In this document: one piece after another, positions 18,656-29,813 of the stretch | Numbering within the stretch: position 1 is the stretch's first letter | How the letters are laid out: every line of letters starts with the position of its first letter | From: Capniomyces stellatus | Lineage: Eukaryota > Kickxellomycota > Harpellomycetes > Harpellales > Legeriomycetaceae | DNA length: 64,000 nt | Direction: 5' to 3' | Assembly: GCA_001661515.1 (NCBI GenBank) | Contig: LUVW01000046.1 | Location: forward strand, 39,592 to 103,591 | Translations under genes and position numbers: made by a program | The notes under the pieces: generated by a model | What the model was told of the DNA's origin: nothing | The model's input: the letters and a program-made list of their open reading frames with translations, nothing else | Database searches by the model: none

Positions 18656-19943
18656 ATGAAGTTTTTAAGGGACTCAGAGTTTCATAGAAAAAACATTCTT
18701 GCGATTTACAGAAACCTACTCCAAACAGCATCAACTCTTCCCAACAATGTACAATGCGACTTTCTTTCCAACTGTATAAAATCTAGGTTTCGATTCTTCA
18801 AAACCTGTGAAAACAAACGCAAGGTTCAGTTCCTGGTCCACGAAAGTCTTAGGGTATGGTTGCCTCTATTAAATTTATTTACTGTAGCAAATTTTTGCTA
18901 ACATTACTCCCGCTTACTCTTCACTTTGTTTAAAACAGGCACAGCAATTCATGAAAATGGCCCTTGATTCCAAGCATGCAGATTCAGAAAAATACCTGAA
19001 TCTGATTAATGATTATGCTTATGGCAAAGAAGGCAGAATGTTTTTTATAATCAACAAAATCGATTCTTACACCAACATTGTAAGTCTTTTTTTATTTACT
19101 TTGAATATTCAAGTTAATACAAGCACTCTTTCAAAAAAAACTATTTCTGAAAATGACACAATTACCTTCTTGTTTGTAAATTCAAAGAACAAGCCATGCA
19201 GGCTTTTATCCGATACAAGACCGTTAAAAGCCATTAAGCTGGAGACTAAACAGCAAAAAATGCAAAACAGACGACTAAAACAACAACAACAACTAAAAGC
19301 GGCAGCAAACTCTGAAACCAAATCGTCCAAAAGGCCAAGTCTAGTGTGTTTGCGAAAACCTGTAGTAATGTGCAAGTACCAAACCAAGTACCGCCAACCA
19401 CTCGCACCACAACTCATCACAACTCAGCCAAACGCTATCCAGTTCGACACAAGAATCCACAAAGTTCCTGAGTCCGTCAAACAAATCACCCATGAGGCCA
19501 TTTGCAAAGCGTACGAAAAGAGGCCGAGGATCAGCAGATCCAGTCTTGTTAAACAATATGTTACCAGCAGTAGCGGGTTCAAGTTTTATCGCATCAAGGG
19601 CCGCACCCAACCTCATTGGCTCGGAACTAAAATCAAACGACTTGCCATTTTTAACGACAATCTTGTTAAAAAAAAGCATTTGCTCCTCGAACAACTAAAC
19701 GATATGGACATTGAGTCAAAGTTCCTTGAAAGACTAGGATGTTTTGACTCTGGCTACGGTAAGCATACCATCCACATACCTATTATAGATACGTTACTAT
19801 GCTTATTGTTATTTTTTATTTTTTTTATTTTTAGCGCAACTAACCTGTTTAAAACTGTATTATAATTTTTAGATGTGCATATCCAGAATACCATTAAACT
19901 GATCAACCAAAAATACTTTGTTCAGAACAAGTTTGCTGGTTGA
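18656..19943 (+). CDS. LYR-motif protein, Cup1-like (spliced)
   Basis: Model: exons 18656-18853, 18939-19758 and 19873-19943 (362 residues). Splice sites are GTATGG...AAACAG and GTAAGC...TTTTTAG, and phases agree. A further intron 19080-19187 (GTAAGT...TTCAAAG, 108 nt, frame-preserving) is possible and would give 326 residues. The N-terminus reads IYRNLLQTASTLP, then SRFRFFK and, across intron 1, VHESLR joined to AQQFMKMAL. This resembles the LYR (Complex1_LYR) domain of fungal Cup1-like proteins, which also continue LYRxLLRExxYLPD...SRFR. LYR proteins usually act in mitochondria with the acyl carrier protein. The C-terminal half is basic (KLETKQQKMQNRR; GFKFYRIKGRTQPHWLG). The gene is convergent with HEM13. 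Exons look solid; the family call is moderate. Confidence 0.6.
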
Positions 19944-20237
19944 TTAAAAGGGACTTGATTTTTTATTTATTTTTGAAATAATGCTGTTGTTTTAGAGCAA
20001 GTTTTTTTTTCTTCCATGTAGTAGTAGAACATTAATGGGGTAGGGGTAGAAGGCTTTTGGACTTCAAGGCAGATTTGATGGAAAGATTGTGATTTTGTAG
20101 TAGGAAATAAAGTAATAAAGTAATAAAGTAATAAAAAAACAGATATAACAATGAATCAAAAAATAAACGCAAAAAAGGCTGTAAAGATTTGGAAAAGAAA
20201 GGAAAAGACAGAGGGAAAGGGGGGAGGTGGGGGCATT

Positions 20238-21209
20238 CTAGATCCAATCAACAGGGGTTTTAAGAATCTTGATGAGCTTTTCTTCTTCAGAATCTGGCTC
20301 AGGAAGTCTCATGTATTCCCAGCGGGAGGTTAGAGGCAGAGACATGAGGACGCTTTCGATTCTTGCATTTTCAGTAAAGAGGCCAAACTTGGTGCCACGA
20401 TCAACAACGAGGTTGAACTCGACGTAGCGGCCACGCCTTAGCTGTTGCCAGTCCTTTTGTTCCTGGGTAAATGGCATGACGGATCTGTTTTCGACAAGCG
20501 GCAAGTATGCTTCTTGGAACGCAAAGCCTGACTCAACAACAAACTTGAACAGCAGGTTTGGGTCGCGGTCCATTAAATCGTCAAAGAAGATGCCACCAAT
20601 TCCACGAGTTTCTTTTCTGTGTGGAATGTAAAAGTACACGTCGCAGTTTTTTTTGAATGTGTTGTAGAACGACTTGTCGTGTTTGTCGCACACGATTTTG
20701 TGTGTTTGATGGAAATGGACGCAGTCGGATTCAAAAATATAGCTTGGCGTCAAGTCTGCACCACCGCCAAACCACGCGGTCACCACCTGCTTTGTTGGAT
20801 CGTTTCTTTTGATTATCTCAAAGTACCGGTAGTTGAAGTGGCTTGTTGGTGCCATTGGGTTGGTTGGGTGGATCACCACCGAGATTCCCGCAACTTGGAA
20901 GTCATACTCCTCCCCATCCTTTATCGCGGTTACCTTGCGCGACTTCATCGAGTCTCTTTGGTGCTTTGACAGCTCCCCCTCCATCACACTTATGTTCACT
21001 CCCGCCTTTTCAAACACCTTTGAGTCCTGCAGCACACACGATATCCCGTACCCTCTCCCATCATCCCTCTTCCACCGGTCCCACAAAAACTTTTTGCCGT
21101 CCTTATCCAGATTCTCCACGTTTTCTGTCAAGCTCTTTTGCAGTGCCAGTATAAACTCCTCCATTCTATCCTTCATTAGGTCCGACTCTGTCAACTTCAA
21201 CTCTGGCAT
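20238..21209 (-). CDS. HEM13: Coproporphyrinogen III oxidase (oxygen-dependent)
   Basis: 323 residues from the ATG at 21209. Converts coproporphyrinogen III to protoporphyrinogen IX in heme synthesis, using O2 for two oxidative decarboxylations. The family signature is present: GVNISVM near residue 71, HFNYRYFE at ~124-131, WFGGGADLTPSY at ~145, HRKETRGIGGIFFDD, RRGRYVEFNLVVDRGTKFGL and ESVLMSLP near the C-terminus. Length fits the yeast-type enzyme (about 328), with no long mitochondrial presequence. The frame remains open upstream of this ATG for about a dozen codons to a TAG that could be a splice acceptor, so a short upstream coding exon cannot be excluded. It is convergent with the LYR gene, with under 300 bp between stops. 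Confidence 0.95.
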   Translation of the reverse strand: MPELKLTESDLMKDRMEEFILALQKSLTENVENLDKDGKKFLWDRWKRDDGRGYGISCVLQDSKVFEKAGVNISVMEGELSKHQRDSMKSRKVTAIKDGEEYDFQVAGISVVIHPTNPMAPTSHFNYRYFEIIKRNDPTKQVVTAWFGGGADLTPSYIFESDCVHFHQTHKIVCDKHDKSFYNTFKKNCDVYFYIPHRKETRGIGGIFFDDLMDRDPNLLFKFVVESGFAFQEAYLPLVENRSVMPFTQEQKDWQQLRRGRYVEFNLVVDRGTKFGLFTENARIESVLMSLPLTSRWEYMRLPEPDSEEEKLIKILKTPVDWI

Positions 21210-23995
21210 GCGCAGGTTCAACGCACTAACGGCTCCATTCTGCTACACCATCATCGTTATCAAAAAAAAAAAACCCACACCCCCATTTTGTTTATTTGTT
21301 GCTTTTTACTGTGTTCAAACTAAAACTAGAGAATATGAAAATGTATCTAGTCGATCCTTTATCCTGCAAACAAATGGCTCGCTAAACAACCCCTCCCCCC
21401 TTTTACACTTTGCTTTAAACATTTAAAAAGCGTCAAATAACTTTAACAGGTCATTTAGCATTGCTATTTGTCTTTTTCATCGACTTTTCAAGCTTTTATC
21501 GCCTTTGATTTGGTTATACCATACATCAAGCTGTTCTGCGTGGTACTATACTTTTCATTAAACTCTAAATTGTAATTTCAAAAAAAAATGTTTACATACC
21601 TGGATTTGGTCTTTTTCGTAGGAAATCATCTTGGCTACTTTTATATCACTGGGGGATCTTTACTGGTTCTATGACACTTTTATACTATGTATAGCTATCA
21701 GTGCTTGGAATCTCGCCTTTTATCTGCTTTATACTATCCGCTTGGATTAGTAATGTGTGTTTGTTTGTCTTGGGATTAAGAATTTAGAATTGAGGTATTT
21801 AACCGTACCAACCCAATTTACTTTCTTTAACAAATATATTTAAATATTCGGGTAAGGGGGAGGAGGAGAAGGTGCTAGATATATTTATACAAAATATTAT
21901 TTATACCTTAAAATTGGAGCTTCTGGGTTATAATTACTTTTTTCTTTCTTTCTTTGCATATGGTTTGATCAATACTATGATATTTTCGTTTCAATTAGGA
22001 GTTTGTAATAGCTCTAAAATTCCCATTTTACACTTATTTCAAGTTTCAAATTAAAAAAAAAATGTATAACCTTATTTTTTAGATTTTAAATTTATTCTTT
22101 TTAATTCTCAATATCCATTTTGATAACAATCAATGGTTTTTTTTTTTTTTTATCAACGAGTTTTTGGATGTAAAAAAAAAAAAAAGCACCTTCATCATTT
22201 ACAACTTGTCGGAAAGCGGGAAAATAAAAATAAAATAAAATAAAATTGATTAAAGCGCATAAAAAAAAACTGAATAGTGTACACACCCAACAATATTCCT
22301 CAACTGAAATATTAATTGAAAACAGGAGAGATCTTAGTTTCCTCCCCCCAAGCCTTGTTCCCCTTTTCACCCCCCGCCCCTCGCCACACAGTAAAATTAG
22401 AGTTCAAAGCGGAAGTTGAGGTTAAGGTTGAACGGGAGTGTAATTGCCCGATTTTATTTTTTGCTGCTGTTTTTTATCGAAACATTACATTTTAGGAAAT
22501 AATCGCTTCATTTTTTTCTTCTTTTTAAACCCAAGCTGGAAGGAAATAAAATCAACCTGAAAGTAGGAAATAATAAAAAAAGAGCTACCTCTGTTTTTTT
22601 TTACAACCATCCCACCTCATAAACAAGTTTTCCCGGTTTCTTATTACAATATGCCGTCATCTCAGCATCTGACGCAGTATAACGTTTACGAAACCTTGGA
22701 TACTTTATTTGCGTGTTGCTTTTATTTGTCTATTAAGCCAGGCAGAGTAAAAAAATACTGCTCTTCCTCCATCGTTTTGCCAATTTTCACTTTTCTTTTT
22801 TTTCCAAACTCAATGCAATATCTTTACGATTAGAATGATGGTTTCATCTTTGAGTCATCGATGTTCAGATGCCTTTTGTAAAGAGTTGAGTTGATTTTGA
22901 GTTTTTATTTATTAATTTTCTAGTCTTATTTTTTTTTAAATCTCGAAAATCAGATGATTTTTGTTTTTGTTTTATAGTTTTATTTGTTTATAATCGCATT
23001 TGATTTATTAGTAATCGGCTTCATTCCAATCATTACATTGAAGATAAATAATTATGGAACAAGCAACTTTTTTTTTAGTGCATTATTTGTTTGAAATTTT
23101 CTAAAGCAACTTGGTTGATTTTCCACGCATTTTATTTGTCGAACTAGGAAAAAAAATGTTGATTTTTTGGTTTTTTGGTTTACAGTTTAGGTTAGAGTTA
23201 TCAAGACTACAATTAAAAGGAAACAACAGTGGTAAATAATGGCAAGTATCCCTTTCCCGCAACTTTCGATTAAGCGTAAAGGTAAAAAAAAAAAACATCT
23301 GATACTTGCAGTGCATTTCAAGGCAATGTTGACTATTACCTGTATTATGAGTTCAAGTTGTTGCTTTTCAATTCAAGTCTTTGGAGAGTAAAATAGAGTT
23401 TTGAGTGGATTTGGGTTTGGGTTAGAGGCGGTTATTTTTACCAGAAAACACTTAAATTGTAAACGCTGATGGAATTATGATAAAAACACCAGTGAATAGG
23501 GAGTATGGAAATAGTAGCACGATTATGTTTTATGATATGCATGTGGAATGGGGAGGGGTTTATCTTTAAAAATAATAATAAAAAGTAACCGTGTGAAAAT
23601 AAAATGTCATTGTGATAAAGAAGTTTCATTTAGGCTATTTCCTTTGCTAGTAGGGTTAATTTTCTATTATCAGAACAAAATTGACTGGTGAGAAAGAAAA
23701 AAAAAATTAGGGTAGTGAGTGGAGGGAGGAAATGAGAAATGATGGGGAATTTTTGGAAGCTTTGTTTGAAGATTGATTTACATGGCAAATGGGTGGAGAG
23801 CAAACTAGAAAGAAAGAGAGGAAAGAAAAAAAAGGGTGATGAGAAAAAAATGGGAAAATGTAAAAGGCACAAAGATCAAATTAATTACAAAGTTGGGGAG
23901 AATCAAGATAATTTCACTATTTTTCATCCTTTTCCGTTTCATTAAAAGACGAACAAAAGTAGAAAGAGTTGAAGGGTAATAAATAAACATAATAA
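21210..23995. other. AT-rich intergenic region upstream of HEM13
   Basis: Mostly low-complexity A/T sequence with homopolymers (for example 22137-22152 T and 22171-22185 A). The only frame worth noting is at 22651-22833. Otherwise nothing that I can support. Confidence 0.5.
22651..22833 (+). CDS. Possible small hypothetical protein (60 residues)
   Basis: ATG-initiated frame with a non-repetitive composition, unlike the surrounding AT-rich DNA: MPSSQHLTQYNVYETLD, a Cys-containing hydrophobic stretch LFACCFYLSIKPG, then a second hydrophobic stretch near the C-terminus. It could be a tiny membrane protein or the first exon of a longer gene. No family recognised and no splice partner found; chance is a real alternative. 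Confidence 0.22.
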   Translation: MPSSQHLTQYNVYETLDTLFACCFYLSIKPGRVKKYCSSSIVLPIFTFLFFPNSMQYLYD

Positions 23996-24286
23996 ATGAC
24001 AAATAAGGAAAACAAAATGGAAAAGAAAAATATGGGGGATATAAAGAACGAGATTGAAAAGCCAAAGAGCAAGACAATGTGGACGGCATACAAAACAACA
24101 GCACCAAAGTATCGGATTGCGTTTGGGCTAGGAATGATGGGAGTTTCAATGCTTGGGTTGTATATAAGCGAGAAACTGATGGAAAAGTATCCAGAAAACG
24201 ATACGAATGCGGGGTTGGGATTGCAGATACCAAGCGAGACAGTCAAGAAGATTGAGGAAATGAAGAATAATGCAAAAAAGGAATAG
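23996..24286 (+). CDS. Small single-pass membrane protein, function unknown
   Basis: 96 residues from an ATG in an A-rich context. It has a charged N-terminus (~30 residues, many Lys/Glu), the segment TAYKTTAPKYRIAFGLG leading into one hydrophobic helix (about residues 38-58, GLGMMGVSMLGLYISEKL), then a Lys/Glu-rich tail. Codon use is G-rich at the 5' end like its neighbours. Such topology is common in small inner-membrane subunits of mitochondria, but I do not recognise the family. Gene is convergent with the aminopeptidase at 24642. Confidence 0.6.
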   Translation: MTNKENKMEKKNMGDIKNEIEKPKSKTMWTAYKTTAPKYRIAFGLGMMGVSMLGLYISEKLMEKYPENDTNAGLGLQIPSETVKKIEEMKNNAKKE

Positions 24287-24603
24287 ATGAAAGAAACAAG
24301 TGGTTGAAAAACAAGATGGCGACTTTTTTATTTATTTATTTTTATGTATATACAAACAAAGGGTTGATTTACACCAGTAGACAAGGTTAATGATATTAAA
24401 ATAGAGAATGGAGTTTTATAAGAAGGAAAAGAAAAAAAAAGAAGAAAGATGTATATTGGCAATTAGAATTATAAAACATACAATTGGAATAATGACCTTT
24501 TTTTAAAAATTAAAAAAAAATAACAACAATAAAAAATAAACTAGTTGGTTAGAGAAAAAAAAAAAGAAAGAAAGATAAAAAAAAAAAAAAAAAAAAAAGG
24601 AAA

Positions 24604-24606
24604 NNN
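24604..24606. other. Assembly gap (NNN) inside a poly-A stretch
   Basis: Three ambiguous bases between long A runs, just 3' of the aminopeptidase stop codon. The true homopolymer length is probably unresolved here. Confidence 0.95.
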
Positions 24607-24641
24607 AAAAAAAAAAAAAAAAAAAAAAAAAAAAGTGAGAA

Positions 24642-27302
24642 TTAAATGTTGTGGGCTTTAAGCCATTGGTTGACATCATCGCGGTCGCGGTTGACCCATG
24701 CAGCCTTGGCGCGGATGCGTTCAAGGGTTTGTTCAAGAGCGCGGCCAAACTTGGAGGTATCTTTAGATTCAAAGAAGGTTTGGATCTGGTCAGCCATTTT
24801 CTCAGAGGCAAACTCACCAGCACAGATCTTGACCATGATACCAAGACTGGCCATGGAAGCACGGTACCTTTCAACGAGCTTGTCGTAGCTGGCAATGTAC
24901 CAGTCCCAGAGCATCTGGCGGGAGACTTTGTGGGAGGAGAGGTAGACGAGGCCGTTGTAGAGATCCTGGTTTCGGACGTGTTCAGACATGACAAAGTCGA
25001 GAGTTAGATTGACAAGCTCAGGGTTCTTTGTGGAGCCAAGGCAGTTGAGGGCAATGAGTCTCTGGTCCATGGGGAGGGACTCGTTGAGGTAGTGGGCCTT
25101 GACGAGGTTGTACTCGTGGAGGCCGCCATTAAGAACAGAGATGGCAAAGACAGGAGCGCGCAGGTCGGTGTGGAGGGCAGACTGGTCACCGTCAACGAGG
25201 TAGCGGGTAAATCTGGCCTTGGCCTCGGCAATGACGTTCTGGTCGCCGGCAAGACCCGCAGAACGGACAGCAAGGGCACGCAAACGAGTGGCCAAAGAAT
25301 CCTCGCCAGGCTGAGGTTCCCAACCAACACGGGCCATCAGGTCAGAGAACAAGTCGCGCTGGACAAGTTTAAGCTGGTCAATAACAGACTCAGGTTCCTC
25401 GCTCCAGGCACTGACAACAGACTCGATTCGCGAGGAGATTTCCTGCCAAGCAACAAGGCTGGGCTCGGACTTGAAGGAGCTGAGCAGGGTGAGGAAGTTG
25501 CTGGTTTTGCTGTGGCCCGAGTAAGCCAGAGCCCCAGCATCGGCAACAAGACCAATACGGTCGTTGAGGCCGAGCTCCTTGTTGTCAATAGCGAGTGACA
25601 GACGCGTAATGGCATCGGCCGAGTACTTGACGCGCGCTATGCTGACAGACCCAGAGTTGACCTTGTACCAGTTGCGCTTGTTGTCGGCAAAACCGGCAGG
25701 CAGCTGGACGGTGGCCTCACGCGCCGACAACACCTCGTCGGTCACATTGGAACTGTTTGCGTTGGTGGACAACAGCAGCGGAACCCACCATACTGTAGAG
25801 TCCTCCTCGGCAGTGGCGTTACCGCTGGACAGGAACCGGTTCTGGCGTACCAGCAGTGAATTGTCGCCGGTCTCAGTGACGGTCAGCAGTGGGTACCCGA
25901 TGGTCTCGGTCCACAAAGCCATGAACTGGGCTACGTCTCTACCCGAAGTTTCCGACAGTGCAGCCCACAAGTCGTTGGTCGACGCGTTACTGTACTTGTG
26001 TCTGTCCAGGTACACGCGAATACCCTTGAGGAACGTGTCTAGGCCAAGGTACGCGCTCAGCATTCTGATTGCACTTGCGCCCTTCGAGTACGAAATAATG
26101 TCAAAGATCTGTGAGATGTCCGACGACCGTTTGACTGGTACTTGGATCGCGTGTGACGACCGCATCGAGTCCATCGTCAGTGCGCGCGAGTACTCGTCTA
26201 CCAGGAACTGCGTCCACGACTGCCATTCTGGGAACACGTGATCTACTGCCAGGTTCCCCACCCATGTCGCAAATCCTTCGTTCAGCCACAGCTCGCTCCA
26301 CCACTCCATCGTAACCAGGTTACCAAACCACTGATGTGCCAGCTCGTGGCTCACCGTTGCTGCCACCTGCTGCTTCGCTCTCGATCCGCTGCTCGCCTCA
26401 TCCACTAGCAATGCCACCGTCCTGTACGTAACCAGCCCCCAGTTCTCCATCGCTCCCGCCTCAAAGTCTGGAATCGCCACCTGGTCCATCTTTGGCAGTG
26501 GGTACGCTATCCCGAATATCTCCGCAAAGAACTCCAGAACTTGCGTCGTCACCCGCAGCGCAAACTCTCCTCTCTCCTTCTGTCCTGGTGGCGTGTACAC
26601 TCTGCACCTAATTGGTCGGCCGTTGTGCTTCCCCGTAGTGTACGCCTCAATGTACTCCAGCTCCCCCACCACAAATGCCAGCAGGTACGTCGACATAATC
26701 GGCGTCTTGCCAAACACCACTTTGCGTAGCCCCTCCTCCTCCGAGTACTCATCGCTCTCCACGTCCATGTTTGACAGCGCCGTCAGCCCCTTCTTTACCC
26801 GGAGCGTCACCCCAAACGTCGCCTTAAGTGCCGGCTCGTCCCAGCACGGAAACGCCCTGCGTGCATCTGTTGGCTCAAACTGTGTCGTTGCCATGTACTT
26901 TTCCTCTCCCTTGCTATCCGTGTATCTTGATCGGTAAAATCCTGCCATAAGATTGTTCAGCTCCCCTGAAAACCCTATCTTCAACGTCGCCTCTGTACCC
27001 GCCTCCACCTTGCTTGGAAGCTTAATCGCCATTGTCTCCTCCTTTGTGTCCATTGTTATCTCCGTGCTCGCAATCTTCATTTCCCGCCCCAAACTGCTCA
27101 CCTCCACCCAAGCTATCTTCAACTCATTTGAGTTCAACACCAACACATCCGTGTCGCTCTTCACCTCCAACAACACCACCACCTCTCCCACAAACTCCAG
27201 CTTCTCCAAATCCGGCGTCAAACTCAAGTCATAGTGCACTGGCCTCACTGTTGCTGGCAAAATCACTCGATCACTCTTGTTTTCTCCCTTTGTTCCCACC
27301 AT
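24642..27302 (-). CDS. M1-family zinc aminopeptidase (Aap1/Ape2/puromycin-sensitive type)
   Basis: 886 residues from the ATG at 27302. Removes N-terminal amino acids from peptides. The exopeptidase motif GAMEN is at 283-287, and the zinc motif HELAH is at 319-323 with the third ligand Glu at 342 in WLNEGFATW. The following region has the Tyr-containing SKGASAIRML block and a C-terminal ERAP1-like helical domain (from ~540). The order and length match cytosolic PSA and yeast Aap1/Ape2. The frame continues upstream of this ATG through a hydrophobic segment (YFVGIVIGLFLLTGLY) but without an ATG, leaving open a spliced form with a type II membrane anchor. There is no other intron. GC skew changes from G-rich to C-rich along the gene. 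Confidence 0.95.
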   Translation of the reverse strand: MVGTKGENKSDRVILPATVRPVHYDLSLTPDLEKLEFVGEVVVLLEVKSDTDVLVLNSNELKIAWVEVSSLGREMKIASTEITMDTKEETMAIKLPSKVEAGTEATLKIGFSGELNNLMAGFYRSRYTDSKGEEKYMATTQFEPTDARRAFPCWDEPALKATFGVTLRVKKGLTALSNMDVESDEYSEEEGLRKVVFGKTPIMSTYLLAFVVGELEYIEAYTTGKHNGRPIRCRVYTPPGQKERGEFALRVTTQVLEFFAEIFGIAYPLPKMDQVAIPDFEAGAMENWGLVTYRTVALLVDEASSGSRAKQQVAATVSHELAHQWFGNLVTMEWWSELWLNEGFATWVGNLAVDHVFPEWQSWTQFLVDEYSRALTMDSMRSSHAIQVPVKRSSDISQIFDIISYSKGASAIRMLSAYLGLDTFLKGIRVYLDRHKYSNASTNDLWAALSETSGRDVAQFMALWTETIGYPLLTVTETGDNSLLVRQNRFLSSGNATAEEDSTVWWVPLLLSTNANSSNVTDEVLSAREATVQLPAGFADNKRNWYKVNSGSVSIARVKYSADAITRLSLAIDNKELGLNDRIGLVADAGALAYSGHSKTSNFLTLLSSFKSEPSLVAWQEISSRIESVVSAWSEEPESVIDQLKLVQRDLFSDLMARVGWEPQPGEDSLATRLRALAVRSAGLAGDQNVIAEAKARFTRYLVDGDQSALHTDLRAPVFAISVLNGGLHEYNLVKAHYLNESLPMDQRLIALNCLGSTKNPELVNLTLDFVMSEHVRNQDLYNGLVYLSSHKVSRQMLWDWYIASYDKLVERYRASMASLGIMVKICAGEFASEKMADQIQTFFESKDTSKFGRALEQTLERIRAKAAWVNRDRDDVNQWLKAHNI

Positions 27303-29813
27303 CTTTCCTTTCTTCTTTTCCCTACTGTAAAGCCCTGTTAATAAAAATAGCCCTATTACTATTCCCACAAAATATATCACCCTTTTTCCTAAACTGCTCT
27401 TTCTGCCCTTTTGTATATTGCCAAAATTCTCTGCTACAAGTTCTTCTTCAGTGCTATCTCCTACAATCCATTTTATTTACTTTTACTCTTAAATTTACAA
27501 TCTTTACACACCACCAATCAAGTCATTTATTCCCTTCTCTTTTCCCTCTCCTCATCTTCTCATCTTGAACCATATCCCCCCCCCCCCTCCACACTCCATC
27601 TCTTTCTTTTTCCCACCTTCTCTCTTTTACTATCTTTGTGTTTTGCTTTACCTTTGTGTTTACTCTACTGCTTATAACGTTAAAGTTTGTAGTAAAGTTT
27701 ATTTATATCGACTTTTCTATATTATCTACTTTTTATTATTCAATTATTCTCTTGCGTATTTGTTTGTTTCTTTGTTTTTTTTTTTTTTACTATGCTGAAT
27801 ATTCCCTTTTTTTAATTGTACACTAGACATTGCCTTGAAATGGCAAGATCTCTTACTTTTATATAATTTCGAATACAAAAACTCTCGCTTCTGCCCTTTT
27901 TGTACTTTTCATATTATCTATTCATTTACTTTTTTTTTTTAACTTGTTTTAAATAATCCGAATTTCCTTGATTCGACCTTTTCCCTTTATTTACTCCTTT
28001 GTTGTTGTTGGTAATCTCCATTTCTGACTATTTACAAAGTACAAATCTCTTGATTTTCTAACCCAAAATAGACTTGGCTTTTTTAATGTAAAATTATATC
28101 CTCTTTATTTACTTCTTGCCCTCTTGCTTAAAAACAATCCAGTTTTTAAAAAAAAATAAAAAAATCACAAGAATGCCTTTTCATTAGCCTTTTTCATCGT
28201 TAATTTAAAACTAAAATTCACGCCAAATCATCATCACCAACCAAAAAGTCAATTCATTTATCACTCTTCCCCTTTTTTTTTCTCTCCTCTTTTCTTTACA
28301 GCTTTTCCTTTACAGCTTTCTTCCTTTTTTCACTTCTCCAAAGCAAATGAATAAAAATGCCACGGATAAATCCCAAAACCAAAGTAAAAGCTGCTTTGAA
28401 ATGTTTAAAAGCCTTGTAAATCTTGTAAAATGAAAAAAGAAACAGGCATATCGGGGGGGGGGGGGGGGGGGGGGGGGGCAGTTGATTTCAAAAATAATAA
28501 CATGCATAAATACGTATTGTGCTCTGATTCGATAAAAACTTTTAAACTCCGCATCAATCACGCAATGTCAAAAGCACATTGGTAATGGTAAAAAAAACAA
28601 AAAAAAGCCATTTATGAAAAATAAAATAAAACCCCAATTAAATAAATCTGAGCAAAGCTGGGAAACAAATTATAGTTCCTAGACTTGAAACAGCAAGTAC
28701 GAGTTTGTGGGATTATAAGTTTGTAGGTTTGTGGGATGTGCAGTATAGGCAGTAAATAGAATGTACCAAGTACTGACACGTAATTACATACATTCATACG
28801 TACATTCATACACACTCACGCAGACATGTGTAGTACACATAAGGTTGTATAGGTGAAAGCAGTGCAAGTGTGGTTATACGAGAGGTGTATGTATAGTATA
28901 GTGAAAAGAAGGAACAACACCTGAACAAACTCCACCCACACTTGATCAAAAAAAGAAAAATGAAGAAAAGTACAAAAAAGTCTCAAAACAACAATGTAAA
29001 TAGGTGTATAAGAGAAATAGAGGAGGGAAATATGTATTGAGTTATTGATAAATACCTTCGTAATTTTGGCTAGTGAGAAGAGCGTCGGATTCAGGCATGG
29101 TTGGAACCGACCTTCGTTTCATGTTGTATGCGTGTTTGTTTCTTTTTTTACTGTTGCTGAGAGTCGAAACCCCAAAACCAAAAACCAAATAAATGAATTA
29201 ATGAATGAATGGACGAGTTGGAATAAAGCGGATAAATCTGAATTCCACTTGAAAGAATAAACAAAATAATAGAAATAAAGAAATACAAAAGTGTTGATTG
29301 CTGATGGTCAAAGAGTTACACTATTGTCTGCTAGTTTATGTTGTTTTTTTTATAAAGTGTTTAGTAAACCAAGTGAAAAGTAAGTCAAGTTGTAAATGGT
29401 AAAAACAAGTGAAATACAAAACTGAGAAATTCACAAAAAAAAAAATTTAAAAAAAAAAACAATTTGGAATAAAAAAAATAAGGAACTAAAAGTGAACCTA
29501 TAAATAAAACCCTAAAATATGTAAAAGAAAATAAAAAGGGGAGAGCTTTTATGTTACTAAATATAACACACTGGTTGTTATAATCAAAAGTGAAGAATAA
29601 AAAAAAAGAAAGAAAAATGTATTTATCATGTGAATAAAATAGTTTAAATGAAAAAAGTATAAATTACTACAAATAATTGAATAAAAGAAAGAAAGAAATA
29701 ATGAAATATTAATGAGTGGATAAACAAAATTTAAATGAAATAAATCAAATCAAATGGAGTGCTATGTTATGTTATAAAGTTTGGTTTAGTTTGGTTTAGA
29801 AACTGTTGGGTCT
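27303..29813. other. Intergenic region between the aminopeptidase and SET genes
   Basis: 27303-28300 is pyrimidine-rich on + (purine-rich in the aminopeptidase sense). 28600-29813, the 3' side of the SET gene, is A-rich. A run of 26 G lies at 28453-28478. No gene that I can support. Confidence 0.6.
28453..28478 (+). repeat. Uninterrupted poly-G tract (26 G)
   Basis: A 26-base G homopolymer in otherwise AT-rich sequence. It could form G-quadruplex structures; its length may be inexact in the assembly. Confidence 0.9.

Noticed and set aside
29041..29130. Possible tRNA-like segment near 29.08 kb (GGATTCAGGCATGG)
   Set aside because: No convincing acceptor stem, anticodon arm or T-loop could be paired; no tRNA was found in the window by eye.
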